Below, one piece after another: positions 1 through 11,646 of a DNA stretch of 64,000 bases (position 1 is the first letter of the stretch; every line of letters begins with the position of its first letter). The DNA lies in contig MU008221.1 of the NCBI GenBank assembly GCA_010909165.1, forward strand, positions 1 through 64,000, written 5' to 3'. The DNA is from Anthoceros angustus. Lineage: Eukaryota > Streptophyta > Anthocerotopsida > Anthocerotales > Anthocerotaceae. The notes under the pieces were generated by a model. The model was not told the DNA's origin, did not search any database, and saw nothing but the letters and a program-made list of their open reading frames with translations. Made by a program: the position numbers and the translations under genes.

Positions 1-2040
1 AAAGTAATTTGCCACATGTGTGGAAGAAGTGAGACATGGGCGTGCTCATATTGCTGAGATTTTGCGAAGGGAGGACTGCTAGGTAGAGATGTGTGGCAAG
101 GGTTGCTGCAGGAAGATGGGCCAAGTGCCCGTAATGGTGGAATTGTGTGATCTCGTAGGGCTCTAGGTTGGGAGCTCAAGATGCGAGAGGAGCAGAATTG
201 GTGCAAGGATGGGAGCGAGGAGCTCATGTTGAGAGCAGCCACAAGGGTTGCAAGAGGAGGCCATGGCGGTGCCGAGGCACATGGAAGTGCTCTCAATGGA
301 GTCACGTGAGGATGGCATGATAGGCCGTGTTGAACTAGGAAAGGCTGGTAGAGCACTCACGCAGCTGAATTTGTAGATGGGCTGCAAGATGGAGGTGTGG
401 CCAAACCATAGGAAGGCGAAGGTTGCGGTGGCCGCAACATGGTGAAGGGATCACAACGGGTGTGCATCATGACGGCGGAATTTGCAAGTGCAAGTCAAAG
501 TGAAGGGAGGCCGTTGTGGTGGCCGCGAGGAGAATGGGTAGCAAGGAGGGTTGATACGATGATGTTGAGGCGTGAGGAGTTCACCGGGAATAACCATTTA
601 TTCGTGAGTTGCACAAGCCAATTTGGTGTGTTGGATGGAATGTAAGAACTCCAGTTAAGCCCTAGGGGTGGATCAAGATGGGGCCTTTGTGTGAGGTGTT
701 ATATTTGCGTGTCACATGAACCAATTGAGTGTTGAGTGGTGCACCCACGCCGGAGGTAGGTGTAGGGTGGTAGTGGATTTAGGGCATGGCACCCCACGAG
801 GGAGGGAGGTGCACCCTACGTGGAGCGTGTGTAGGGCGGAGGTCCGAGTTAAGGTAGTATGGTAGCACGTAGGTGTAAGGCGACCTACATAGGTAGGGGC
901 AGGGTCCCTACATGGTATGTGGGTAGGATGGTGCGTGTCCATAAGTAGGGAACAAAGGGGATGAGATGGTAGTATGTAGGGTGACTGTGGTGGCCCTACA
1001 TGGGTAGGATGTAGGGTAGCATGGACTCTAGGGCGGTAATAGGTAGGTCTCCACCGTAGGAGTGGGGTGAGGTCTCCACGTCAGGGAGGGGTGACCCTAC
1101 TTGGATACTTGGGAAGCAAGCTGTGATAGTACAAACCTAGGAAGTTGCTAAAGAGGATATAGCAAGGTTGTGGATAAATAGGATATATTAGGAATAATAA
1201 ACATAAATATGTGGGGTAGTGTAGGGTGGCCAAGTGCAAGCGGGTGTGAAATGGTGCCACATGGCAAGGAATCCGTATCAAGAGTGTGCACTAGCGGTGT
1301 AGGGAGTGGCACCTAGGAAGTCATGAGGAATGAGGAAGAGCTTGTGCAGAGCAAGGACTTGGTGAGAACGCTGTGCCCATGTGTGTGTGCAAGGAGAAGG
1401 AGGTGTGTGCATAAGGAGTTGTGTGTGAAGGGATTTGAAGCACAATCGTGAAGAGGGCAATGAATTTTTGTGCCTAGGACCTTGCAAGTGAGGGATTTGG
1501 GGCATAAGGAGTTGTTGTGAGGACATCAAGTTTGAGCTAGGTGGGACTGTGGAGTGAAGAGGAAGTAAGTGGAAAAGGAAGTTGCTCTCTTGGTGGATTT
1601 TGTGGCAGTGAAGAAATCTGTGTGTAGAACCTTGAGGTGACAACTAGGTGGAAGCGAGCATGGCGTACCCAAGCTTGTCTTGTTTGTGCGATTATTTTGA
1701 AGGTACAAGATGGTGGCGCTGCACCTAAGAAGGGCAAGTTGGTTGCTAGGGAGCAGGAGAAGAGGAACAGGAGGCCCGGAGGATAGGGATGCAAGGAGAT
1801 CGGTGTTGGACAGCTCGAGCGTGTATGGAAGGCGTGGGGATGACTTGTAGGAGGTGTGGGGTGGCCTACATCCGTAAGATCACCACGTGCGCGCATCTAG
1901 AGGTAATTGAGGGTGGTGGTAGCTTGGGTGTGGGCTCATTGCTTGGGGAGACTTTTCTTTAGAGGAGGCGGGGCATTAATGCTTGTCAACCCCGGTGGGT
2001 GTGTTGACTAGCTAGATAGGAATGTTGACAGGCCATTAAG
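1..2040. other. No recognisable gene
   Basis: I find no protein family, RNA gene or clear repeat boundary here. The open frames are short and low in complexity on both strands, and many sit on the C-rich complement of a G/T-rich plus strand. The purine-rich composition resembles the noncoding LTR and leader parts of the retroelements further right, so an eroded retroelement is the likeliest source. That is inference only. Confidence 0.5.
760..1110. repeat. Degenerate GTAGGG-rich tract
   Basis: Short units such as gtagggtg, gtagggcg and cctacatgggtagg recur irregularly, some inverted (ccctac against gtaggg). The spacing is not constant, so this is a low-complexity region and not a clean tandem array. 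It is not the plant telomere unit TTTAGGG. Confidence 0.5.
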
Positions 2041-3199
2041 GCTCACATAGGTGAAGTTGCTAGAATAGAATTTTACCCAAGATGCTTGGATGTCGAACTT
2101 AAAATCGGCTAGGATACACTAAAATAAGGAGTGAGGCGGTGCGAGGCGATGTGAGGACCTCCCTATAAAGGAGAGCTTGTGAAGTAAAATTATTCTTGCG
2201 CTCCCTCATGAGTCCTTTGCTCCTTGTGAAGGAAGTTCGTGCAGCGCAAGCTAGCAGCGTTTGGTAGAGGAGTTTGCGGCGGTCAGTGCTGTGAGCTCGC
2301 TCCTTGCGGGCCTCTGCCGGGTTGCTCCCTTGTGAATAGTTCTTTGTGAAATTGCTTTGCTTTGGGTGTGTGGCGATGCCCAAGGAACTCTCGGCGAGGG
2401 TAGACTACGGGGAAAGACTCACGGAGGTTCTCATCAGTGCAAACTCATGCCCAAGGAAGAACTTGTTAGCTTGTGGCGGACCCAGGCGGTTGTCTGTAGG
2501 CGGCAAGGCAGTGAGCTTGAAGTAAGGTTAGATTAGGAGGATGAGGAGTTGAGTTGAGGTGAGTGTTGAGAATGTGGAGCTGAATGTTGAGTAGAGTAGG
2601 TAGAGTTAGGAGTAAGAAGAGGCCCAAGTCGAGCCTAAGGGAGGTCCCAAATGCACCAAACCAGACTGGGCTAAGGTCTCAAAATCACGGTGGAGGTCAG
2701 CGGCTGTAGGAGTCCCTATGTCGTGACGGTGGACCTACGTAGTGAGGCGGGACCTCTGTTGTGGATGTTGTAGGTCAAGAGTGGTGATTACGGGCGTCAG
2801 TGGCGTGGGCTCCGAGAGTTGGTGGTTGAGGATGTAAATTGTGGGAAGGCGATGGGAAAGGAATAGTGGAAGATCACGGGGTGGTGAATTGGCGTTACAA
2901 CGTGAAGTCCCTACGTGGTAACTCGACCCTCTGGTAGGATGTGGACCTCGTCGTAGGGTGTCGTTGTAGGTAGGCGTGGTGAATTCAGCGGTCGGTGTAG
3001 GCTGCTGTAGAGGGAGGCGTGAGGCGCCTTGCTTGTTTAGAAGGCGGTAGTGTGTAGCTGTAGGTGGCGGCCGATTTCTCAAGATCCGACCGTTCCACAA
3101 GTCTCATGGGGCCGAAACCCAGCGTCTACGCAGGTGGGATAAGTGTAGCCAGGAGGGCCTTCTGGTGAATCTCGGAAGCCCGGGATGCCCACCACAACA
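2041..3199 (+). repeat. Gypsy A-family LTR fragment, 3' part
   Basis: This segment is the reverse complement of about 11.65-12.55 kb and matches 38.65-39.66 kb in the same orientation. Shared blocks include gtgaagttgctagaatagaattttacc near the left edge, the ttgtgaatagttctttgtgaaattgctttgctttggg region, and the end block with 'gtctcatggggccgaaacccagcgtct' leading to a CCACAACA terminus. It is therefore the 3' portion of the LTR of gypsy family A, in plus orientation. It is joined head-to-head with an oppositely oriented LTR fragment at about 3,200. Confidence 0.75.
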
Positions 3200-3564
3200 T
3201 GGTTGAGTGCTTCACAAGCACTCCAATTCTCCTAGGGCCCAATTCCTTCCACCTTGCTGGAAATCTCCAGCTCTTGCACCTCGGGCCATCAGCGGTGCAG
3301 GTCCCCTCGTCGCTCCATCCGCTCTCCCCCAGCGGGAGATGGTGGCCTCGGCGCCGCGGCGCTTCTGCTTCTCCTTCCCTTCCCTACGCCGTGGCTGCTT
3401 TCTGGCGTGGGGTGCCCCCTGCGGTGGCTGCTCCCCGCGTGATGCGCCCACCTACCATGGTGGGCGGCTCCCTACCGCCTACCCCTGGGTGTGCCTCCCG
3501 GTGAGGTGGGGTGCCTCTCTCGGCACAAAGGAGATGGTGGGGACTCCCCCACTCCCTTGGGTCA
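3200..3564 (-). repeat. Gypsy A 3' LTR, 5' portion
   Basis: This segment matches 14,126-14,491 in the same orientation, sharing gagtgcttcacaag, the 'ctggaaatctccagctc' block and the 'gagatggtggggactcccc' block. On the minus strand it begins TGACCC directly after a purine-rich run (rc of 'cccctcactgtagtcctcctctc'), which fits a polypurine tract followed by an LTR start. It is thus the beginning of element A's 3' LTR. The rest is missing and is replaced at 3,199 by an inverted LTR piece. Confidence 0.65.
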
Positions 3565-3793
3565 CCCCTCACTGTAGTCCTCCTCTCATAGACTACCATT
3601 CGGCCTTCCTCGGTTCCACCCTCTCCTCTTCTTGCTCACAGCGGAAAGATTCCCACTCGGCAACCTTGTTGCCTCTCATCCTCCTCTTGCTTCTAGCATG
3701 CTTGTGGAGAGTCGACCTCCCTCTTCCTCAATGCAAAGGCAAAATTTCCAAACCTCGGTGGAGATGGATGACCTCGAAGGATGCCAAGCATCT

Positions 3794-4945
3794 TCAACTC
3801 CTTGCTTGTGAGAAGTCCCTCGGTTTCCACAAATGCACCAAATAGGTGCTAAGGTAAGGGCCTTCCTCATCCACGAATTTGGCGAGCTTCTCGGTGGTGG
3901 ATGTAGGCCTCATACATAAGTCCCCAATCCGGCTCCCATGAAATCTTCCACAAAATTGGAGGAAGTTGGTCTTTGAAATAGAAGTCGTTGGTAATTCAAC
4001 CCCAGCACAATCTTTGAGCCTCCACTTGACTCCTTGATGCTCTCGGTCTTCCAGCCATTCTTGGCGTGGGCCTTCCTCCTCCATCCATCATGTCGAGCTC
4101 CTGCGGGATGTCGGAGGGGCGTCCTCTTCCTCCATTCGACCTTTCGAGGAGAGCAATTCGAGCTCTCTTCCTCCGGTCTCCATACACAGCCGAATGCTCC
4201 ACGGTCCAGCGAGGATCCGTTCGAGCATTCCTTTTAGCGGCAGGGCCTTCGATTGATGGAGGTTGATCACTCCTCAATCAATTCCAAATTGGTGTAGGCC
4301 CATTGGCGGCCATACACCCATCCAATTGGATGTTCTCCTCCTCGCCTTGCGAAAATCAACCAAATCCGGGGTTGAGCTGCCAGCAAGTGAATTGGGCATC
4401 ACAAGCTCACCTCCCCACAGCGTGGCCCCTGCCCTTTTCCTTTCCTCTCGAGGAGGCCTTTGAGGCTCCTTCCCTTGCCTTTTCTCCCAGGCATGGCACC
4501 TTCCTTCAAGTTCAAAGGAATTACTTCCAATTAGCAAACTTCTCCCAAACACTCCTTCCTTGTAGCAAACCCACTGAGCACACGTTAGCCTGGCTTGAGC
4601 TCGGTGCCAATTCCTCGTTCTCCTTCCGGGCGGCGCCGCTGGTGGCAGCTCCTCTTCTTCGCTTTGCTTCCTCGCTTCAACCTTCTCTCCCGCGCGGCTC
4701 CTTGGCTCCGCGCTTCCCACCACGCTCCTTCCCTTTCCGGGTCGCCCTTGGTTGGGGTCTCCTCCTCCTCTCCCGCTAGGGCCTCTCTTGCGCGCCCTCC
4801 TCTTGCTCGATGGCGGTGGCGCGATGGCGACTTCCTTCCTCCCCTTCTTACGCTCGGCTCCAGTCTCGTCTTGTGCGCTCGCGAAGAGGAAGTTGGCGCA
4901 CTTTGCCTCTTTGGATGGCACGGCAACCCTAGATTGGTTCATCAT
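3794..4945 (-). pseudogene. Post-integrase ORF of gypsy A (family-specific, unknown)
   Basis: This is a broken copy of a minus-strand ORF that recurs at 21,098-22,051 and 36,450-37,164. Pieces in different frames include GVWPPMGLHQFG (a corrupted form of 'GWVYGRQWAYTNLE' in copy B), ALLERSNGG, DIPQELDMMDGG, and near the end TYLVHLWKPRDFSQARS. The region lies downstream of the integrase and just before the polypurine tract, where some plant gypsy and copia lineages carry an extra or env-like ORF. I see no signal peptide, membrane segment or known domain. The N-terminal half is Arg/Glu-rich. I do not recognise the family. Confidence 0.6.
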
Positions 4946-5928
4946 TCCAAAATCCTAATTCTATCTAAAACCTATTTTTCTATTCTAATCTCTAATTACT
5001 CTATATATTTATTCCCTATTGGTGAGCATATATAGTGGATATCCCCCTATTCTTCCTTTTTGAGATTCGCTCTACTGCTGCCGACTTACCGGTGATGCTC
5101 CTTTCTCGACCTACGGCGTGTGTGGCGACCCTCGTGATGCCGACCTACCAACCTTCGGTTGCCCTCACGCCGCTGGGGTCGTTTGACCCGTTCTTCTTCT
5201 GGGATATCCTTCGCCTTCCTAACAATATCCTACAACTCCGACTTCAAGATTCTCGGAAAATTTCTTGGCATGCTCCTCTTCAATCGTTCTAGCCAAAAAA
5301 ATCAAACTTGTTGTCTTGGCTCTTGCTTGCCCAAACTTTTCGTTCCATACTCCCCACCTCACTGTTTGCGTCCTGAAACAGCAGTACTCGGTACTTCTTG
5401 ACCTTCCACCCATTGACTCGGTGGGCAAGCCCATTCGAGTTGCAGATCCATTCTATCTGCGACTCCTCGTAAGGTCCCATCCATCTCGCTAAGCTTCCTG
5501 GAAAGTCTAGGTACTATCATATAGAAGAACCAAATCCCGTCGATAGTCCTCCTTCCTCAACTTCCCATCATGCATCTTTTGAGTTCACAATTTGTGTTTC
5601 TTCTAAAGCATCCTCCCTCGTTCCTCTGCTATGAAAGCTTCTACCTAGCTACGACCTCTCATCATCGTTCATCCTCCATGATCACAGAGGTAGGTACTTC
5701 AAATTCCACGGGCATCACGGTGACATATATTAGATAATAAGGGTCTTCTTGGTGGTTACCTTCTCCGGTCTGTAGGCCCACAATCTTTGAATGCAACTTA
5801 GCATCCCAATCATACATGTGTGTTGATTACCTTGGTGAGGATTGTGCGAGCAACCCATTCGTCTTCTCCGTCAATCCGTTTGCCTTTGGGGTTGTAGGGG
5901 TCGTCTTCGATGATGTTGAAGTAGGTGG

Positions 5929-6746
5929 TTAGGGACTCGGCAGCGAGTTGAGGAAATGTGTCCCGTCGTGACCAACTCTAAAGGACATCCGTACCTCGTT
6001 ATGATGTTCTCGAATAAAAATTTGCACTGCGGTCGTCATCCTTCCGTCCTTCCACCACCATCTTGTACAATAATCCGTAGCCACCAAAATGTCTTTGCTT
6101 CTTGTCCATTGCGTTGGTGGTTTGATCGGTCCTCTGAAATCGATTCCCCACTTCTCGAAGGTGCTAACGGTAAGATGTAGGTAAGAGGCCATTGTGTAGC
6201 GTGCCGGCACCCTCACGACCGCGTCACACCTCGGTGAACTCCCACATCCTTTTGCATCGTAGCCCACGAACCCGCATTCAAAATCTTCTTAACGGTCACA
6301 CTGCGAATAGTGTCCACCGCCTCTACGCATGTGCCTCCGTGTGAAGCGCCTCAGGCATCTCGGATCTCGTCCGGCCCAACTTGTATGGGGCTTCCCTCAG
6401 CGATTTTATGGAGAAAACTCGCCCTTCCCTGGACAACCCCGGGCATGATTCCATGCTCCGAGAATTTGTACCTATTCAGATATCTCGGGCATGAACGCCC
6501 CTCGCGTTCTAATCTCCTCCTTCGGCATACCGTCGCCTCCTGCTGTCCGTTAGTAGCCCCGTGGCGTGGATCCATCACAATCCGCCTCCTTGCTTCCCAT
6601 CTTTGCGTTCCTTCACCGGCCCGTTTATGCTCCTCCTCATGGGCGATTTTTTCCATTCGCTGGCCTTCCTCGTCTAGGTCCAGCTCATGCTCATGGCGAC
6701 CTCCCGCCTTCCTGCACCTCCATGTCCTCATGGGGTGATTTCCCAT
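5929..6746 (-). pseudogene. Integrase of gypsy A (fragment)
   Basis: The minus-strand frame at 5,929-6,267 reads STFEKWGIDFRGPIKPPTQW and then ILVATDYCTRW. This is the start of the integrase catalytic core, with the first catalytic Asp in GIDFRGP, and it is followed by FIREHHNEVRMSF and GTHFLNS. The upstream frame (6,351-6,746) carries EHGIMPGVV and the tract before the H2C2 zinc finger. Copy B (23,402-24,382) is the same protein in better condition. The product would join element cDNA to host DNA in the nucleus. Frameshifts near 6.05 and 6.27 kb disrupt it. Confidence 0.8.
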
Positions 6747-6999
6747 GAATCCGCCATCTCCCTCTCCTGGGTTTCTTCAAGCTTGTCATGCATGCCTCCT
6801 TCCTTTTGCCAACTCGTGGCCTCCACTTGCAGCCCTCACTGCTCACCCTTGAGAGCATTTCAGCCTCCTCCTCGCGCCCATCTTGGCGCCGCTATCTCCC
6901 TCGGATTCCAGTTGTCCTGCTGCGGCTTTTCACACTCGCTCCCTTCTTGCTCATTTGGCCTCTCTTGCTAGCAAGACTTTGATCAATTCTTAGGCCGTC

Positions 7000-8254
7000 T
7001 ACAATGCTCACGTCCTCTCCTTGACCGGTGCGGCGACCAACTCCTCGTCGAAAATCGGTCATGCAGCCTCAAGTCGCTCTCCGGTTTTGGGCGAAATGAA
7101 ATCAGCGATGTTGCTTCCACAGCCTAGTTTCTCGTCGTAGTCAAACTCTTGCAGCGATGGTACCCACACGGCAATCCTTCGACAAATGTTGACAAGATAC
7201 TTCAGCAAAATGGTCAACATGAAGCGTCACCTTGCAAAGCGGATAGTGTCTAAACTTCTTACGAGTAAATGATACCAAGACCCTCCGCTCCGTGGTTGAG
7301 TAGTTCTTTTCGGCATCCGTGTTGTCTAAGCATAGAAAATCGGATGATCCGTTTCTTCTCGTCCTTACGGCTTAGAGCGGTCCCAATGGCATAGCGGACA
7401 CATCCCGTATACATGAAGCGGTTTCTCCCAATCCCGGTTGTAGCGTTGGTGCGCTCACCAAAGCTGTCCCTTCTTTGAAAAGCCTCACTGTCTTGCGTTG
7501 TCCATTCGAAGGTGTATCCTTCTTGGTCAATTGTGTCAACAAGGCTGCCTTCTTGGCGAAATCCTTGATGAACCTCTGTAATATCCTACCAGCCTACAAA
7601 AGCCTTTGCCTCACCGTTTGTGTGCGTCCATCTCTATCTCTTGCTACCTTCTCCTTATCTACAATCCTAAATCGACTGCTAACAAAATGCCCTCTCATGC
7701 CAAAATAACACTTCCACGGATGAAGTTTCATGTTCGACTCTGCATTTACACTTAATCTAAATGATCCTCTTCCTCACACAAAATCATAGGAATACCTCCA
7801 TGAACTTCCTCGGAAAATCTCGAATATGCGTTCACCACCGTTGGAAAGTGGCGGGGCAGTTAAAGGAGCTTGAATAAGCGTAAGTTCCCCAATCCGTTGT
7901 GTTGTCACGATCCTCCTTCCTCCGAAATCGATTGTACCGAATACCCATCAAGCTGTACATCATCGCTCATGTCTACTGTCCATGAAAGGCAAAGGTGATG
8001 ATCCTTCTTCGTTGCTTCATTGAGCTTCACGAAATCTTGACACACGAACCTTTCCTGCGCTTCTTTGGTACAATCACGATGGTGCGACCCACTCCTGGTG
8101 AGCCGGATAAATCACCTGCCTCCAAATATTGGTCGGTGATCCTTAACAACCATGGAATACTTGGGATTATTTTGTGATCCTCACGCCCTCCTTCAATCGA
8201 TTCGATGTATCCCAGTTCGGTATCTGTCATGTCGGTAATCTTGAAGGCAAACAC
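7000..8254 (-). pseudogene. Reverse transcriptase / RNase H of gypsy A (decayed)
   Basis: The minus-strand frame at 8,027-8,254 encodes VFAFKITDMTDTELGYIE and IVIVPKKRRKG, typical of the RT N-terminus of Ty3/gypsy elements. Further along in shifting frames are the RT-RNase H connection (EVHQGFRQEGSLVD and EWTTQDSEAFQ) and RNase H-like pieces down to about 7.0 kb. I could not find an intact YxDD catalytic box. The reading frame is broken many times, so no functional enzyme is expected from this sequence as written. Confidence 0.65.
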
Positions 8255-8507
8255 ATCGACATACTCCCTAAAGCACTCTGAAACTCTTCTTTCTCTACAT
8301 CCTAGATACCTAGAAAATCTTGACTACCTTGCGGGTTCTAACTCTAAGTCCTCTACGCCGGGATCTATATGCCGGGCCTATCTGGTTCGGATCCCTCTTC
8401 GGAAAATCTCGATCATAAGCTTACCCTTCCAAAAGGCTACTCCTTCTCTATGTGCCTCATCTTGACTCTTCTACTTCCTCTATATAAGCGTACACCAAAA
8501 TCACTCT

Positions 8508-8925
8508 TTATTTGGACCTCGGTGATATGCTCGATCCTTTGCAGGAGCTTACCCCTACAGGTGTACCCAGTGGTTGCGGACTCCCCTCATAGGAGCCTTG
8601 CTCCATGACACAAAGCGATCGCGGGTCCTCTTGGACTTGAAGGTGATGCCACTCGACCAAAATCAAAAACACGGTACCATACAACCAAGGCCTACCTATC
8701 AAAACCTTATAGCCTAAATCCGACGGCGCATCACAATGTAGGTAAGATGGAAGGTGAGTCCCCAATCACAGTGGGTACATTCTTGACACCCCAGTGGCTT
8801 TCCTCCTTATGTCGGCCATCCGTAAAATACTCGGGCGGGTGAAACTCGGTGAACCCAAGTTGATGGTCTCCTCCGTCATCAAGTTGACTCGATCCGAATC
8901 TAATGGCACGTCGGGCACCAAACAC
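8508..8925 (-). pseudogene. Retropepsin-like protease of gypsy A (fragment)
   Basis: The minus frame 8,508-8,765 contains DLGYKVLIGRPWLYGT, matching the C-terminal 'ILLGRPWL' segment of plant gypsy aspartic proteases. The upstream frame (8,731-8,925) carries the preceding FTDGRHKEESHWGVKNVP segment. The position between gag and RT is as expected. I did not find the catalytic D-T/S-G triplet in an uninterrupted frame. Confidence 0.6.
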
Positions 8926-9680
8926 ACCGCAATTTCAACCTCAATCTCGGGTGCCCCAAATCAACAAGTTCGACCACATTTACCTCCGGCGTTTCTCCCT
9001 CCCACTACTTGATTCCACGATCGCCTCCTTCACAATTTTGCGGGATCTCGGACTCACAAACAAGCTCTCAGCGACCACAAATTCGCGGTCAAGCAATGCG
9101 TCGTGGAGATCTTATCGACAAGGTTTCCTCCCGTTTGCAGCCACAGCGCTGGTCGACTCGACCTTATTGGTAAAGTTCGATTCCATGATCCCTCCTATCG
9201 GTTGGGACCCTACCCAGCGGATCCAATTTACGGCTCGCCACCTTCTTCTTCCGTCGGGTGAGCAGCTCATCTTCCGGCGCCGCCCGCCTCGGCTGATATG
9301 GGAGGAAGCGATTCGTTCCCCTCCTTGGCCCCCTTCCGCCCTAGGGTGGCTGTCTACAGAGTCGGACTCTACTTTGGGTTGGGTGGGCCCGTTCCTTCTC
9401 CTCTCCGCGCTTGGGCGCGCGGCGTCTGAGCCAGTGAGTCGTCCCTCACCTTCCTCCTTCCTTTCCTCACCTCACGCCGTTTTCCGCCTCGGCCTTTCTC
9501 CCGCTGATCGGTGGTCACCACCATCAATCCTTCATCCATCTCTCCCTTACCCTTCCTCCACGATTCCGATGTCACCGATTGAAATCATACTCGCCTCCAC
9601 CTTGAACCGGTGGTCACGGTGATCGCGGTTTCGGGGTTGGGCCGTGCCTCCTCTACCAGTTCTGAACGACCCTCGTCTGG

Positions 9681-10861
9681 TCACTCGCCACCCGACACAC
9701 AGGATCCCCATTTATGTCCTAATTCCTTGCATACTTGACAAAGGGTACATAACCCCCACTTCGTGGTTACGGCATTCATTTGAGTAGTGACACGGTGCTC
9801 CGCAATTATAACAACACCTGTGGAATCGCCATCGGCCTGCGATGGATCGGTCTCCATGGTCACGGCGATGTCGGTCGTGATCCATACCTCGAGGGGCGGT
9901 GTAGTCGGTTGGTAAGTCGCCCTCATTGATTGAGGTGGCCGACTTCGGTGACGCTTGCACATAAGCTTCATCCACATACCAATAATCCCCGGCATGGCGG
10001 TTTCCACATGATTTACCGCATGTCGTGGTGCGAATACATTCGGTTGGTGTGTCCCGTTTGATGACAAATTGAGCAATACACCAAGCCGCGTGAGGAGATC
10101 TTTGGAGCTTGATTCTTCACGCTTTGACCTCTAACTCGGTCAATCTTGGTCAAAGCCTCCACTTGTCCGCAATTCCCCTCCTGCTGCGGGCGTTTCTCCC
10201 TTCTCCATCCGACGGACCGTCTTCCTTTCCTCTCCTTCTCCGATGCGTTCCGCCTCTTGCGTTTTGACCTTCTCCGGGTCCTTCTTCATTCTCGTTAGGC
10301 CTTCTCGATTCCTCATCCGATGTGGAGCTTTCTTGAGTTCGCTGTCCTCACTTTCGATGAGGATGAGGCGACAGTGGAGGCGGAGGAAGGCGAGCTAGAT
10401 CTCCTCGATCCTTTCCTCTTCTTATGACTTAGCCTCTTCTTCTCCTCCTCCCTAACTCGGACTCCCATTCCTCGGCCAAGCGGAGGCCCTAGTCTTCGTC
10501 CCGTCTGCGGTGTACCTCCATTTTCGAGACAAGCCACTCACAAACCAATCCAGCGCTTGCTCTTGTGAGTACCAGTGGGTGGATCCCGGCTCTCGGGTGC
10601 ACATTTGAACTCGATCGGATACCCATAAAACCTCTCCACATAATCGAACAAAGATTCTCGCTTCTTCCTACGAAGGGTCCTCAGCTTCGCCAAAGTGTGG
10701 TGTGCATAGCTGAGCCCTCGGAACCGATTCAAGAAGGCTGCTTTGAGAGCTTCCCAATCCGTTGGCGCCACCGAATTATAGGTGCGACCATACCACTGTT
10801 GTGCATGCCCTCTCAGCAGTCCCGGAAAGATGCGCAGTCGATCGGCGACTCCATCCTCCAA
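9681..10861 (-). pseudogene. Gag of gypsy A with zinc knuckle
   Basis: The frame at 10,538-10,861 reads DRLRIFPGLLRGHAQQWYG, then WEALKAAFLNRFRG and RRKKRESLFDYVERF. This is a clear retrotransposon gag capsid domain. About 0.7 kb downstream the frame 9,712-9,975 carries CYNCGAPCHYSNEC, a canonical CX2CX4HX4C zinc knuckle (nucleocapsid) that would bind the element's RNA. Capsid and knuckle lie in different frames, separated by stops, so the gag is broken. Its place next to the primer-binding site confirms minus-strand orientation. Confidence 0.85.
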
Positions 10862-11628
10862 ATTAGCGTGGGAGACGTGCTCGAAAGTTCTTACAAACGC
10901 CTCCGCGTCATCTCCCTTCTTCTACTTTGGCGTATTCTTTGGCGGTGGGTGGCCTCCTCCTCCAACTCCACTCATGTTGCTCGTCGATGTCCCCCCCACT
11001 CTTCTTCCTCGGGGACGGAGCGAGATCGGGTCGAAATCTACCAGCGGAGTAGCGACCTCCCCTGGTCGTCCCAAAGATCAATCGATTGATGATCGGCGTT
11101 CCAATCCAAACCGGGCACTGAAATTCCTCACGACCTCGTCGTCGTCGATTTGTTGGAAGTTGGTGGTGCGTCGCGGGTCGGCGAAATCGCGGCGCTGGTC
11201 GCGCTCGGAGTGCGCCTCTTCGTCCTAAACCTCTTCCTCCACGACCTCCTTCCTCTCGGCGATCTCGCCTCCTCCTCCTCCCCGCCTCCCGTCACCTCCC
11301 GTTTTCCTCACTTCGTCCCCTCGTGATTCTCTCTTCCTCTGCCCTCGGCGGCGGCGGTCTCTTCCTGCGATTCTCGTAAGCTCGCTCGTCTCTTGCGGTG
11401 GCGGTGGTGACCTTCCCGTGTATCTCTCGAGATCGACCCCTACGACATGCACCATCCTCATGTCCTCCAACCCACGGTGTTAAGAAGGAAGCAAACCACA
11501 CCCTTTAGTGTCTCATTCACCCCTATGACAACTTAGGTCGTGGTTCCTCTTCTCACAACATATGGTGACCCTCGGTCCCTTTCAAGCATTACGACCTAGC
11601 GATGGAAACCACTTCAACTTTCAACAAG

Positions 11629-11642
11629 TCCCGACAGCGCCA
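11629..11642 (-). promoter_or_regulatory. Primer-binding site (tRNA-Asp-like), gypsy A
   Basis: On the minus strand the LTR ends ...CCTACCACA, followed by TTTT and TGGCGCTGTCGGGA. The latter resembles the tRNA-Asp-complementary primer site of plant Tat/Athila-type gypsy elements (TGGCGCCGTTGCCGGGGA) with internal short deletions. The location immediately after the LTR supports the call. Confidence 0.65.
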
Positions 11643-11646
11643 AAAA

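Larger units (their letters stand above)
3565..11646 (-). mobile_element. Ty3/gypsy element A, internal region (decayed)
   Basis: Read on the minus strand, the region runs primer site (11,642), gag (about 10.9-9.7 kb), protease (about 8.9-8.5 kb), RT/RNase H (about 8.25-7.0 kb), integrase (about 6.75-5.9 kb), an AT-rich spacer (about 5.6-5.0 kb), an extra ORF (about 4.9-3.8 kb) and a polypurine tract before the LTR at 3,564. This gag-PR-RT-RH-IN order is Ty3/gypsy. Every domain carries stops and frameshifts, so the copy looks non-autonomous. Whether all breaks are biological is uncertain, because repeat copies in this window show systematic indels at CNG sites. Confidence 0.85.

Noticed and set aside
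760-1110. Telomere-like or minisatellite array (GTAGGG words)
   Set aside because: Units are irregular in length and orientation and do not match TTTAGGG; reported only as a low-complexity tract.
4274-5035. Plus-strand ORFs of 146-158 codons
   Set aside because: These are shadows of the post-integrase ORF of gypsy A, which is the frame conserved in copies B and F.
8903-9622. 239-codon plus-strand ORF in gypsy A
   Set aside because: It overlaps the region between gag and protease on the opposite strand, has no recognisable domain, and has the Pro/Ser/Leu composition of an antisense frame.
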